Source of the DNA: Pseudomonas hamedanensis
GTDB lineage: Bacteria > Pseudomonadota > Gammaproteobacteria > Pseudomonadales > Pseudomonadaceae
DNA: 64,000 nt
Reading direction: 5' to 3'
Assembly (NCBI RefSeq): GCF_014268595.2
Contig: NZ_CP077091.1
Location: forward strand, 4,942,001 to 5,006,000
The position numbers were made by a program, and so were the translations under genes. Below, in pieces: positions 1 to 9,705 of the stretch. The notes below the pieces were generated by a model. That model saw only the letters and a list, made by a program, of their open reading frames with translations, did not search any database and was not told where the DNA came from. Each line of letters opens with the position of its first letter. Position 1 is the first letter of the stretch.

Positions 1-1
1 C

Positions 2-1291
2 GGCTACGTGCCTGCGCGCTTCGGTGCGGTGGCGCCCTTGCAGATTCCGCCCCTGACGACCCTGGACAGCCAGCTCAAGGGCACCGGCGAGCGGGCAATC
101 TCGACGACCATGGCGTTCGTGCGCATCCTCGGTACGCTGCTCAAGGACCCGAACATCGGCAAGCTGATCGTACCGATTGTCCCCGACGAATCACGCACCT
201 TCGGCATGGAGAGCCTGTTCCGCCAGATAGGTATCCACTCGCACGTCGGCCAGTTGTACACGCCTCAGGACGCCGGCCAACTAAGCTATTACAAGGAGGC
301 ACGAGACGGTCAGATCCTGCAGGAAGGCCTGAACGAATCCGGCGGAATTTCCTCCTGGATCGCCGCGAGCACTTCCTACAGCACCCACGGCGTGATGACC
401 GTGCCCTTCTACATTTTCTACTCGATGTTCGGCTTCCAGCGCGTCGGCGACCTTGCCTGGGCGGCAGGTGACGCCCGCGCCCGTGGCTTCCTGCTCGGCG
501 CGACATCCGGCCGGACGACCCTGATGGGCGAAGGTCTGCAACACGACGACGGCCACAGCCATGTTCTGTCCTCCACCATCCCTTGCTGCGTGTCCTACGA
601 CCCGACTTACGCCTACGAGCTGGCGGTGATCATCCAGGATGGGATGCGGCGGATGTATGTCGAGAACGAGGATATCTATTACTACATCACGCTGCTCAAC
701 GAAAATTATCCCCATCCGCCGATGCCCGAAGGTGTCGAGCAGGACATCCTCAAAGGCATGTACCGGCTTCGCCACCCTGCGCAGCCCGAAAGCCAGCACG
801 TGCAACTGATGGGTTGTGGTTCGATTCTGGAGGAAGTCGTTGCCGCTGCGCAGTTGCTGGAGCGCGACTTTGGCGTCAGCAGTGACGTCTGGAGCGTCAC
901 CAGCCTGACCGAACTGCGTCGCGACGGCCAGGATGCCGAACGCTGGAACCTGCTCCACCCACAACAGACGCCTCGCATCAGCCATGTAGAAAGCTGCCTG
1001 CAGCGTGCACAGGGTCCGGTGGTGGTCGCGACCGACTACATGAAAATATTCGCCGACCAGATCCGCCCGTTCGTGCCCAATCGACGCTTCGTGGCCCTGG
1101 GCACCGACGGCTTTGGCCAATCGGACACCCGCGAATCGCTGCGTCGGTTCTTCGAAGTGGACCGCCACTTCATTGCCTTGGCGGCTTTGAAGGCGCTGGC
1201 CGATGACGGAGCGATAGCACGGGAAAAAGTGGACGAGGCGATTGTTCTTTATGGTATCGACCCCGAGAAGCAGAATCCCGCAGCGGTATGA
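2..1291 (+). CDS. Pyruvate dehydrogenase E1-type subunit, 3' part only
   Basis: This is the C-terminal 429 or so residues of a homodimeric thiamine-diphosphate E1 subunit of the AceE family; the 5' part lies outside the window. The family decarboxylates pyruvate (or another 2-oxoacid) and passes the acyl group to an E2 lipoyl enzyme. AceE-like segments are visible, such as PDESRTFGMESLFRQ, EGLQHDDGHSH and LGTDGFGQSDTRE, and the end GIDPEKQNP matches the usual AceE terminus. No aceF (E2) gene follows; tRNA genes do. That favours a second AceE paralogue, such as the MdeB-type 2-oxobutyrate dehydrogenase known from P. putida, over the housekeeping aceE. Family assignment is firm; substrate is inference. 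Confidence 0.9.
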   Translation, partial: GYVPARFGAVAPLQIPPLTTLDSQLKGTGERAISTTMAFVRILGTLLKDPNIGKLIVPIVPDESRTFGMESLFRQIGIHSHVGQLYTPQDAGQLSYYKEARDGQILQEGLNESGGISSWIAASTSYSTHGVMTVPFYIFYSMFGFQRVGDLAWAAGDARARGFLLGATSGRTTLMGEGLQHDDGHSHVLSSTIPCCVSYDPTYAYELAVIIQDGMRRMYVENEDIYYYITLLNENYPHPPMPEGVEQDILKGMYRLRHPAQPESQHVQLMGCGSILEEVVAAAQLLERDFGVSSDVWSVTSLTELRRDGQDAERWNLLHPQQTPRISHVESCLQRAQGPVVVATDYMKIFADQIRPFVPNRRFVALGTDGFGQSDTRESLRRFFEVDRHFIALAALKALADDGAIAREKVDEAIVLYGIDPEKQNPAAV

Positions 1292-1585
1292 TTCTGTTTG
1301 ATCATGCTTACGGCTTCGTTTCTTTGCTTTGACCCTCTGATGTAAGCTGATCGGGCTGGAAGTCCCGCCCGATCTCTTGCCCCCACGTCGCTCGATCTGG
1401 TTCCAATCGCCTGGTCGCAAATGCTGGCATTGAGCGCAAGCGAGCAGATGGGCGACGGGGCGGTTCCCTCGATAATTGCCAAAGAGCAAAACGTCCTTTG
1501 GTCCAACTTCCCATCTACCGTTCGGGGATCTGGAAGCATGAAATAGCGCTACGGTCATGGCTTGGGCCAGGAAACGCGCACAAAC
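1292..1585. other. Intergenic stretch without a gene
   Basis: No convincing coding region lies between the E1 gene and the tRNA cluster. The only structure I see is an 8-bp inverted repeat, GATCGGGC at 1349-1356 and GCCCGATC at 1367-1374. It has no T-run and so is a weak terminator candidate for the E1 gene. Confidence 0.5.
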
Positions 1586-1617
1586 AAAAACGCCGATCAT
1601 CACTGATCGGCGTTTTT
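1586..1617 (-). terminator. Rho-independent terminator of the tRNA cluster
   Basis: A 14-bp perfect inverted repeat (AAAAACGCCGATCA, loop TCAC, then its complement) has an A-run on one side and a T-run on the other, so it can terminate in both directions. It lies 8 bp past the 3' end of the last tRNA gene on the minus strand. Confidence 0.9.
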
Positions 1618-1624
1618 GTGAAAT

Positions 1625-1700
<76 letters not shown>

Positions 1701-1703
1701 AAA

Positions 1704-1779
1704 TGGCGTCCCCTAGGGGACTCGAACCCCTGTTACCGCCGTGAAAGGGCGGTGTCCTAGGCCACTAGACGAAGGGGAC
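1704..1779 (-). tRNA. tRNA-Glu(TTC)
   Basis: A 76-nt tRNA with encoded CCA. The minus strand begins GTCCCCTTCGTCTAG and the anticodon loop contains TTC. It is separated from the following tRNA-Gly by 3 nt and is identical to the copy at 1962-2037. Confidence 0.97.
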
Positions 1780-1883
1780 ACGCTACCCGGAACACATGGT
1801 GTGTGTTTCGGTGTCCAGATCCGCCTCCGAAGAGTGGGTTCTGGTTTCACTCAGCCCCGCCCGAAAGCAGTGCTGTTTAAAAT

Positions 1884-1959
<76 letters not shown>

Positions 1960-1961
1960 AC

Positions 1962-2037
1962 TGGCGTCCCCTAGGGGACTCGAACCCCTGTTACCGCCGT
2001 GAAAGGGCGGTGTCCTAGGCCACTAGACGAAGGGGAC
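1962..2037 (-). tRNA. tRNA-Glu(TTC), promoter-proximal copy
   Basis: Identical to the tRNA-Glu at 1704-1779 and first in the transcription unit. It lies about 60 bp downstream of a strong sigma-70 promoter (2099-2127). Confidence 0.97.
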
Positions 2038-2090
2038 ACACTACAACATTCACTCCCTGCCGCGTTTCGCTGTGTGCTTTACGCTGCAAG

Positions 2091-2127
2091 TGGCGCGCAT
2101 TCTATGGATGGATTGAGAGGTCGTCAA
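2091..2127 (-). promoter_or_regulatory. Sigma-70 promoter of the tRNA-Glu/Gly cluster
   Basis: On the minus strand the -35 box TTGACG (2127-2122), a 17-bp spacer and the -10 box TAGAAT (2104-2099) are close to consensus. They are followed by a GC-only discriminator, GCGCGCC. Such discriminators are typical of stable-RNA promoters under stringent (ppGpp/DksA) control; the regulation here is inferred. The rest of the 2038-2409 gap shows no gene. Confidence 0.85.
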
Positions 2128-2409
2128 CCCCCTGATATAAATTTATTTAAATCAATGACTTCGACCTGCTTTCCGGGCCGCGTAAGGCTTTTCCGTCGTC
2201 TGAATCCTGACGCCTATATTCCGCCACACGCCAAGGCGTTATAGTCCACCGCACAGTGATGGCAATCTGCACATCAAGCGCCAGCATTCATATAAGCAGG
2301 ACGCGGCCGATACAGATTGCAGCAGCCGATCCAACCCGTCGAGCGGCGCTAGGCGCCTAAATGCCCAGCCACTACACTCGCATGCGAACCCTATAAAGAG
2401 GTCTTACCG

Positions 2410-3180
2410 GTGACACCACTCATGATCACCCTGCTAGTTGTAGCCGGGATCGCAATTCTGATCGCCATTGGCTACATGAACCATGTGGTGGAAAACAACA
2501 AACTGGAGAAGGCCCGCACCAAAGTCGAACTCAACGACCGCCTGCGCCGTTGCGGCGAACTGACCGAGACATTCCCCGGCCAATTCATGACACCGGCGCT
2601 CAAGCTGTTGCTGACCCGACTGGAACTGAACGTCTGCCAGCGCCTGCTGAATCTGGAGAAAACCAGTGCGACCACCAAGGCACGCATCAGCGAACTGAGC
2701 GCACTGGTCGCCCAGGGCGAATCGATACCGGTCAACAATCCACCAGCACCGATCATGACCGAAGCCAAAGCCAAAGACGTGCGCTTCCTGCTCGAAGCCC
2801 TCCACGGCCAAATCACCCGCGCCGCCCACGACGGCTTCCTGCCCCCGAACGAAGCCAAGCACTGGGTCCGTGAAGTCCGGCATATTCTGGTGCTGCTGCA
2901 CATCGAATTCTTCAACAACCTCGGCCAGCAATCCCTGCAACAAAACCAGCCCGGCCAGGCCCGCCTCGCCTTCGAACGCGGCGTGCAATACCTGCGCAAA
3001 CAACAGGATCCGCAGATCTACGCCGAACAACTGCAATACCTGGAAAAACTGCTGGCCCGCGCCAATGCCCAGGTCATGGACAAAATTGCGCCGGTTGAAG
3101 GTGAAGAGAATCAACTGACTGCCGGTCTGAAAGATGTCGAAGCGGATGCGGACTGGAAGAAGAAAGTCATTTACGACTAA
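2410..3180 (+). CDS. Membrane-anchored hypothetical protein
   Basis: A 256-residue protein that I recognise only as a conserved Pseudomonas hypothetical. Residues about 5-23 form one hydrophobic helix, suggesting an N-terminal inner-membrane anchor. The rest is charged and probably helical, with coiled-coil character around residues 30-110 and a TPR-like stretch (QQNQPGQARLAFERGVQYL) near residues 178-196. The GTG start is chosen because AGAGG lies 8 nt upstream; an in-frame ATG 12 nt later is the alternative. A strong terminator follows at 3199. It is transcribed alone. No catalytic motif is visible, and a scaffold role would be speculation. Confidence 0.75.
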   Translation: MTPLMITLLVVAGIAILIAIGYMNHVVENNKLEKARTKVELNDRLRRCGELTETFPGQFMTPALKLLLTRLELNVCQRLLNLEKTSATTKARISELSALVAQGESIPVNNPPAPIMTEAKAKDVRFLLEALHGQITRAAHDGFLPPNEAKHWVREVRHILVLLHIEFFNNLGQQSLQQNQPGQARLAFERGVQYLRKQQDPQIYAEQLQYLEKLLARANAQVMDKIAPVEGEENQLTAGLKDVEADADWKKKVIYD

Positions 3181-3198
3181 GCCTGCAAGCTGACAGAG

Positions 3199-3222
3199 AA
3201 GCCACCGCGAGGTGGCTTTTTT
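3199..3222 (+). terminator. Rho-independent terminator
   Basis: Stem AAGCCACC / GGTGGCTT with a GCGA tetraloop and a run of T, 18 bp after the stop codon of the hypothetical gene at 2410. Confidence 0.92.
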
Positions 3223-3254
3223 GTGGGCGACGGAATTGACGCAGCAGTAATCCG

Positions 3255-3505
3255 AAGCCGCCATCGCGAGCAGGCTCGCTCCCACAGTTTGGGGCGGTGT
3301 ACATCTGCAAGAAACAGGTCGGCTGTCAGGCCGCCTTCGCTGGCAAGCCAGCTCCCACAGGGATTGCGGGTATCCGGGAGAAATGGGGTGACTGTGACGA
3401 CGCCATCGCGAGCAGGCTCGCTCCTACAGTTTGGGGCGGTGTACATCCGCAAGAGACAGGTCGGCTGTCAGGCCGCCTTCGCGAGCAAGCTCACTCCCAC
3501 AAAAA
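3255..3505. repeat. REP-based tandem array, 142-bp period
   Basis: REP hairpin cores (TCGCGAGCAGGCTCGCTCC and variants) alternate with the segment GTACATCTGCAAGA, ACAGGTCGGCTGTCAGGCC. The segment TACATC recurs at 3300 and 3442, exactly 142 bp apart. The same unit with the same period recurs three to four times at 12.6-13.1 kb. No coding function; open frames here are chance readings of the repeat. Confidence 0.85.
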
Positions 3506-3566
3506 AGCAAAAGCAACGCAACGCAACGCAACGCAAACCAGTCCAGTCCCTCGCGGCGAAGCCGCC

Positions 3567-3919
3567 CCACTCAACACAATGAGCGTTAGCTCGAGTACCG
3601 CTCTTGATCGTGGAGCCCGTCGGAAGGCTGAGCCCAGGGATTGATCCGGGCGTGGGAGCGCAGCGACCGTTTGGCGCAGCCAAACACAGCGAGAGGAGGT
3701 GCAGCGAAGCAAACCGGAGACGCTGCGCCCGGATCGATCCCGGAGCGAAGGAACCCCGAGCCCCAGCGAGCGGGCCGAACGTCAGGGCAAAGCCTTTTGG
3801 TTCCTTTTTGGCGTCTGAAAAAGGGACTCGCCGTAAGGGCGAAACCGCCAGCCGCAACACCGCAAAAACGGATATTCACCCAAAACCCCAAAAGCCTGGT
3901 CGGCCCAAAGGCCGCCAAG
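3567..3919. repeat. Long structured intergenic repeat, copy 1
   Basis: About 350 bp that match 13128-13537 almost along their whole length. It starts with CCACTCAACACAATGAGCG and ends with GGCCCAAAGGCCGCCAAG, directly at the stop codon of the chemoreceptor gene. A 105-nt domain (3637-3741) is closed by a 13-bp stem. Inside it are an 8-bp stem (GCGCAGCG / CGCTGCGC) and a terminal hairpin at 3669-3685. A second hairpin sits at 3803-3824. Four CAACG units lie just upstream at about 3514-3534. Short open frames in it look like chance readings of a dispersed repeat. Confidence 0.85.
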
Positions 3920-5887
3920 TCAAAGCCGAAAATGCCCAACCATGGACTTCAGCTCAACCCCCAACTGCGCCAGTTCAACACTGGAAGCCGCATTCCCGCG
4001 CATCGCCACAGAAGAATGATCCGCACTCGCCCGAATACTGGTGACACTGCGATTGATCTCCTCGGCCACCGAACTCTGCTCCTCCGCCGCCGCAGCAATC
4101 TGCTGATTCATCTGCTGAATCAACGACACCGCCGCCGCAATGCTGCCCAGCGCACTCTCGGTCTGCAAGGCATCGCTGACCGCCAGCTTCACCAGCTCGC
4201 CACTGCTGCGAATCTGCTGCACCGACGACTGCGCCGCCGCGCGCAAGGCACTGACCAATCGCTCGATCTCCTCGGTCGACTGCTGCGTACGCCGTGCCAG
4301 CGCGCGAACCTCATCAGCCACCACGGCAAAACCCCTGCCCTGCTCCCCGGCCCGAGCCGCCTCGATCGCCGCGTTCAACGCCAGCAGGTTGGTCTGCTCA
4401 GCGACACTCTTGATCACTCCAAGCACCGTACCGATATTCTGGATTTCGGCGCTGAGGCTTTCGATACTGGAACTGGCCGAGGTGGCCGAATCGGCCAGTT
4501 GCTCAATGCGCTCCATGCTTTGCCGCACCACCTGCTGACCGCTCTCGACCTTGCCCTCGGCGGTCTGTGCAGCCTGCGCCGCTTCTTCGGCATTGCGCGC
4601 AACGTCATGCACGGTCGCGGTCATCTGATTCATGGCCGTGGCCACTTGCTCGGTTTCTTCCTTCTGACTGCTGACTTCCAGATTGGTCTGCTCGGTGACC
4701 GCCGACAGCGATTGCGCCGAACCGGCCAAGCGCTCGATACCCGCCTGCAAGCCGCTGACAATCGTGCCCAGACCCGCGCCCATCTGCTGCATCGCCAACA
4801 TCAATTGGCCCATCTCATCACGGCGGTTCACCTCAACCGTCGCCGTCAGATCCCCGGCCGCGATCTGCTGCGCCACCGCAATCACATGGCGCAATGGCGC
4901 GACGATCAAGCGTGTGATGACCCATGCAGCGATCAACCCGACCAACAGCGCCAGTGCCGAGGAAGCGATGATCAGCAGGGTGTTTTTCTTCAGCTCGGCT
5001 TGCATCGCGGCATCCTCGGCGACATAGGCCTGGTTTACCCGGTCCACCACTTGCGCGGCACGCTGATGCAGTTGTGTGTAAACCGTTTTTTCCTGTGCCA
5101 GCAAACCGGTGTACTCCGCCAGTTTGTCGTTGAATCCGGCAATGTGTCCCGACACTTCATTGAGCACGGTCAGATAGCCCTCATCCTTGACCGTGCTTTT
5201 CAGCGCTTCGGCCTGCGCCTGTGCCTGAGCGGCCTGTTCGATGTTGCCTTCGCCGGCGTTATCGGCGTCGCCCTTGCGGCTCTGATCGAGACGGACATGC
5301 GCTTCGTTCATCGCTTGCAGCATCAGCCGCGATACCTGGCTGACCTGATTCGTCTGCTCGATGAACTGGGCGCCGTCCTTGCCCTCTGTGTCTTTCAAGG
5401 TATAGGCACCATCATCGGCCAGCCCGGCTTGCAGTACATCGAGATTGTTAGCCACGCTGGACACCGACCAACTAGCCATTTCCAGCGCGAGATCCTTGGC
5501 CTGGCTCAGCGAGACGAACTCGTCAAACGCCTTGCGATAGGCCCCGAGCGCTTGCTCGACATCGGTCATCACCGGCACATTGGCCGGCGTCTGCGCCTTG
5601 AGTTCACCGGCCAGGGCCACCAGTCCGTCCACACCTTCACGCAAGGCGTCGGCGGTTTTCGGGCTGCCGCGCAAGGCATATTCCTGTTCGAGCAGGCGCA
5701 CCTTGAGCAAACCGCTATTGAGCGACGACATCTGCTTCAGCCCATCGAAACGCAGGCTGATGGTTTGCAGGGACCAGACGCCAATGGCTGCCACCAGTGC
5801 GGTCAGCAGTAACACCAGCACAAAGCCGATACCCAGTTTGGTTGCCATACCGAGGTTGGCGAAACGTCCTTGCACGGCGGAAATCAT
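3920..5887 (-). CDS. Methyl-accepting chemotaxis protein, HBM sensor type
   Basis: A 655-residue chemoreceptor that relays ligand binding to CheA/CheW at the inner membrane. TM1 spans about residues 14-36. A periplasmic domain of about 260 residues, long and helical, has the size of the bimodular HBM domain known from P. putida McpS. TM2 is near 303-323 and is followed by a HAMP domain. The signalling hairpin contains [20 protein letters not shown] and [12 protein letters not shown] around residues 495-530. The start at MISAVQG is preferred; an upstream in-frame extension of 29 residues is not membrane-like and has no family support. The ligand is unknown; TCA intermediates are known for McpS. 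Its stop codon directly abuts the long repeat at 3567. Confidence 0.9.
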   Translation of the reverse strand: MISAVQGRFANLGMATKLGIGFVLVLLLTALVAAIGVWSLQTISLRFDGLKQMSSLNSGLLKVRLLEQEYALRGSPKTADALREGVDGLVALAGELKAQTPANVPVMTDVEQALGAYRKAFDEFVSLSQAKDLALEMASWSVSSVANNLDVLQAGLADDGAYTLKDTEGKDGAQFIEQTNQVSQVSRLMLQAMNEAHVRLDQSRKGDADNAGEGNIEQAAQAQAQAEALKSTVKDEGYLTVLNEVSGHIAGFNDKLAEYTGLLAQEKTVYTQLHQRAAQVVDRVNQAYVAEDAAMQAELKKNTLLIIASSALALLVGLIAAWVITRLIVAPLRHVIAVAQQIAAGDLTATVEVNRRDEMGQLMLAMQQMGAGLGTIVSGLQAGIERLAGSAQSLSAVTEQTNLEVSSQKEETEQVATAMNQMTATVHDVARNAEEAAQAAQTAEGKVESGQQVVRQSMERIEQLADSATSASSSIESLSAEIQNIGTVLGVIKSVAEQTNLLALNAAIEAARAGEQGRGFAVVADEVRALARRTQQSTEEIERLVSALRAAAQSSVQQIRSSGELVKLAVSDALQTESALGSIAAAVSLIQQMNQQIAAAAEEQSSVAEEINRSVTSIRASADHSSVAMRGNAASSVELAQLGVELKSMVGHFRL

Positions 5888-5995
5888 TGCGCGTAGTCCC
5901 CAGCCAAAGTCTATTGCCGAAGATTCGCAACGGGCTTGAACCAGCACAAGTCTCTGGCGTCGGAATAATGGCAAAAAGCTACGCCCGCGTCGTTT

Positions 5996-7396
5996 TCAGA
6001 ACGCTTGAGGTCGATCCACAGCGGTACTGCGAAAAAACTGGCGGGCGCGCGGGTCACAGGCGTAGGCCACATTGATGCGATGCCAATCGCCGGTTTCGCC
6101 ACTGGGGCTGTAGGCGTCAGCGGCTGACAGCACGACACCGCAGCGTTGAGCCTGTTGGCGCACACCTTCCTGGTCGTTCATCCGCGAGCGCGCCCAAATG
6201 AACAACCCGCCAACCGGTTTACCGAAAATCTCCCACTCGGCGTCTTCCAGCGCCTGCAAGGCCGCCGCGCGATCGGCATTCAGACGCTGGCGCTGGCGCT
6301 GCACCAGTTTTCGGTAAGCGCCCGTTGCCATCAGGCTGGCCAATACCGCTTCGCAAAACCTTGAGCAGCCCAGGCCACTGATCATCTTGACCTGAGCCAA
6401 CCGCGTGACCAGTTCGCTCTCGGCAACGACAAAGCCGACCCGCAAGGAGCTGCTCAGGGTCTTGGAGAAGCTGCCGACGTAAATCACTCGTCCATCGTCA
6501 TCCAGCGCCGCCAGACGCACGCCGTTGCCGGTGTGCCAATCGGCGTAGACGTCATCCTCGATCACCCGCAAATCGTAAGTCTTGCTCAATTGCAGAATGT
6601 GCTGGGCCACGGCCGGCGTGAGGCAACTGCCGGTGGGATTGTGGTGGTGGCTGTTGATGAAGAGCGCGCTGGGCTGATACTGACGCAATAAAGCTTCGAG
6701 CATGTCGAGGTCCGGCCCGCTCGGCGTACGCCGGACCTCAAGCATGCGCACCCCATGCAAGCGCAACAGCTCGAACAGCGGCGCATAGCCGGGGGTTTCG
6801 ACTATCACGCAATCACCGGCCTTGAACAAGGTGCGCACGATCAGGTCGAGCGCGTGACTGGCGCCGCCAGTGCTCAACAGCTGCGTGCTGCGCGCCTCGA
6901 TATTCAAGGTCTTGAGGCGTTTGGCAATTTGTTCGCGCAATGCGGGCAGGCCCAAAGGCGAACTGTAGTTGAACAGACTGGCCATATCGGTACGCGCCAC
7001 TTCGCGCAGCGCATAGCTGAGGTCGTCGGGCTCGCGCCAACTCTGCGGCAAGCCGCCGGCGCCCAGTTTCAACCCGCCTGCGACTGCGCAGACGGCATCG
7101 CACCAGGCGTGTCGCCCAAGGAAAGGCGTCAGCTCTTCATCGGCGTTGAGCGTCGATGGCGATGCCGCCACGACAAACCCCGCGCCCTGCCGTGCCGTCA
7201 AAACCCCCTGCGATACCAGACGCTCGCACGCTTCCACCACGCATGACTGGCTAAGCAGATTGCCTCGGGCGATTTGCCGAACGGAGGGCAGACGAGTGGC
7301 CGGCGGGACACCGCTCTGCAGAATCCAGTCAGTCAGCCCGTCCACAATCTGCTGTACGACCGGCACCATTGCCTGTCGGTCAATTCTCAATTCCAT
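5996..7396 (-). CDS. MocR-type GntR/aminotransferase regulator
   Basis: A 466-residue PLP-dependent transcription factor. A GntR winged helix-turn-helix occupies about residues 5-75 (PSVRQIARGNLLSQS). It is fused to a class I aminotransferase fold with the PLP-lysine motif GSFSKTLSSSLRVGF near residue 313 and the PLP-contacting DDVYADW. MocR proteins usually sense a PLP adduct or amine and control a neighbouring metabolic gene. The target here is not obvious; the next gene upstream (an SDR) is on the same strand and ends 182 bp away. The start MELRIDRQ is chosen because the preceding 84 in-frame codons have no family match. Confidence 0.88.
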   Translation of the reverse strand: MELRIDRQAMVPVVQQIVDGLTDWILQSGVPPATRLPSVRQIARGNLLSQSCVVEACERLVSQGVLTARQGAGFVVAASPSTLNADEELTPFLGRHAWCDAVCAVAGGLKLGAGGLPQSWREPDDLSYALREVARTDMASLFNYSSPLGLPALREQIAKRLKTLNIEARSTQLLSTGGASHALDLIVRTLFKAGDCVIVETPGYAPLFELLRLHGVRMLEVRRTPSGPDLDMLEALLRQYQPSALFINSHHHNPTGSCLTPAVAQHILQLSKTYDLRVIEDDVYADWHTGNGVRLAALDDDGRVIYVGSFSKTLSSSLRVGFVVAESELVTRLAQVKMISGLGCSRFCEAVLASLMATGAYRKLVQRQRQRLNADRAAALQALEDAEWEIFGKPVGGLFIWARSRMNDQEGVRQQAQRCGVVLSAADAYSPSGETGDWHRINVAYACDPRARQFFRSTAVDRPQAF

Positions 7397-7537
7397 GAGC
7401 GCGCAAACTCCTGTCCGTTTTGCTGGGCGCAGTAAATCACAGCCACACCGTTCAGGCTGTGCGACAACACCGCCAAAAGCGACCGTTCTAACTATTTGAT
7501 ACACATTGTTTAACGGATCTTGGAACCTGGCAGGAAC

Positions 7538-7561
7538 AAAAAACCCGCACGAATGCGGGTT
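7538..7561 (-). terminator. Rho-independent terminator of the SDR gene
   Basis: Stem AACCCGCA / TGCGGGTT with a 4-nt loop, followed on the minus strand by six T. It lies about 18 bp after the SDR stop codon. Confidence 0.9.
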
Positions 7562-7578
7562 CTGTATAGCAGCGTCGC

Positions 7579-8340
<762 letters not shown>

Positions 8341-8575
8341 TGTTATGTCCTCGAACGCAAAGTGGCAGGGTGAGTAGCGCCACAGCATAGCGACAGGGGA
8401 TTGCACCGCGTCAGCACTATCAGAAGGCTGTTTGGGTCCTCATGCGCCACAGTGATTAACCTGTGGCGGGGACTATCACTGCACTGGATCGGAATGCATT
8501 CGCCGCATCGGCCAACCTTGCCACATCGCCGCCGAAGGACTATCAACAAGGCTTCATTCCGTTCGAGTGCCAGTC

Positions 8576-9580
8576 ATGACCAACCAGACCAATCGCCAGT
8601 TCCTGCTCGCCAAACGCCCCGTCGGCGCCGCCACCCGCGAGACGTTCACTTTTCAGGAAGTGCCGGTCGGCGAGCCGGCGGCGGGACAGATCCTGGTCAA
8701 GAACGAATACCTGTCCCTCGACCCGGCCATGCGCGGCTGGATGAACGAAGGCAAGTCCTACATTCCGCCGGTCGCTATCGGTGAGGTCATGCGCGCGCTG
8801 GGCGTGGGAAAAGTCGTCGCGTCGAACAATCCGGGATTTGCCGTCGGCGACTACGTCAACGGTGCCCTTGGCGTGCAGGATTTTTTCCTCGGCGAGCCAA
8901 GAGGCTTCTACAAGGTCGATCCGAAACTCGCACCGTTGCCGGTGTATCTGTCAGCGCTGGGCATGACCGGTATGACCGCCTACTTCGCCCTGCTGGATGT
9001 CGGCGCGCCCAAGGCTGGCGACACTGTGGTGTTGTCCGGCGCGGCCGGCGCGGTGGGCAGCATTGCCGGGCAGATTGCCAAGATCAAAGGCTGCCGCGTG
9101 GTCGGCATCGCGGGGGGCGCCGACAAGTGCAAATTCCTCATCGACGAGCTGGGTTTCGACGGCGCCATCGACTACAAATCCGAAGAGGTCGTGGCCGGCC
9201 TTAAACGCGAATGCCCGAAAGGCGTCGACGTGTACTTCGATAACGTTGGCGGCGATATTCTCGACGCGGTCCTCAGCCGCCTGAACATGAAGGCACGGGT
9301 CGTGATCTGCGGTGCGATCAGCCAGTACAACAATAAAGAGGCGGTCAAAGGCCCGGCCAACTACCTGTCACTGCTGATCAACCGAGCGCGCATGGAAGGA
9401 TTTGTGGTGATGGACTATGCCGCGCAATTCGCCACTGCCGCACAGGAAATGGCCGGCTGGATGGCCAAGGGGCAGCTCAAGAGCAAAGAACACATCGTCG
9501 AAGGCCTGGAGACCTTTCCGGAAACGCTGATGAAACTGTTCAGCGGCGAGAACTTTGGCAAGTTGGTGTTGAAAATCTAA
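8576..9580 (+). CDS. CurA-like NADP-dependent oxidoreductase (MDR superfamily)
   Basis: A 334-residue zinc-independent medium-chain reductase of the YncB/CurA type, which reduces the double bond of alpha,beta-unsaturated carbonyl compounds with NADPH. The family N-terminus (YLSLDPAMRGWM) and the nucleotide-binding loop LSGAAGAVGSIAGQIAK near residue 153 are clear. No structural or catalytic zinc ligands are seen, as expected. The ATG at 8576 is preferred to a GTG nine bases earlier, although neither has a strong ribosome-binding site. A REPIN separates its end from pyrF. Confidence 0.88.
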   Translation: MTNQTNRQFLLAKRPVGAATRETFTFQEVPVGEPAAGQILVKNEYLSLDPAMRGWMNEGKSYIPPVAIGEVMRALGVGKVVASNNPGFAVGDYVNGALGVQDFFLGEPRGFYKVDPKLAPLPVYLSALGMTGMTAYFALLDVGAPKAGDTVVLSGAAGAVGSIAGQIAKIKGCRVVGIAGGADKCKFLIDELGFDGAIDYKSEEVVAGLKRECPKGVDVYFDNVGGDILDAVLSRLNMKARVVICGAISQYNNKEAVKGPANYLSLLINRARMEGFVVMDYAAQFATAAQEMAGWMAKGQLKSKEHIVEGLETFPETLMKLFSGENFGKLVLKI

Positions 9581-9595
9581 AACCACCGCGGACCA

Positions 9596-9689
9596 AATGT
9601 AGGAGTGAGCCTGCTCGCGATAGCGGTGTGTCAGCCAACATTAACGTTGTTTGACACACCGCTATCGCGAGCAGGCTCACTCCTACATT
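9596..9689. repeat. REPIN (two REPs face to face)
   Basis: Two REP sequences in inverted orientation form a hairpin of more than 40 bp per arm (AATGTAGGAGTGAGCC ... its complement). The inner arms read GCGGTGTGTCAG / TTGACACACCGC. It lies between the convergent CurA-like and pyrF genes and could act as a shared terminator. Confidence 0.93.
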
Positions 9690-9705
9690 GGCTTTGCGGT
9701 GTTAC

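Noticed and set aside
1780..1883. Integration site (att) next to the tRNA genes
   Set aside because: No integrase, direct repeats or foreign cargo are seen; the spacer simply separates the duplicated tRNA pairs.
3641..5812. A 723-codon plus-strand open frame opposite the chemoreceptor gene
   Set aside because: It is the antisense shadow of a clear MCP coding sequence, histidine/arginine-rich with no family match, and starts inside a repeat.
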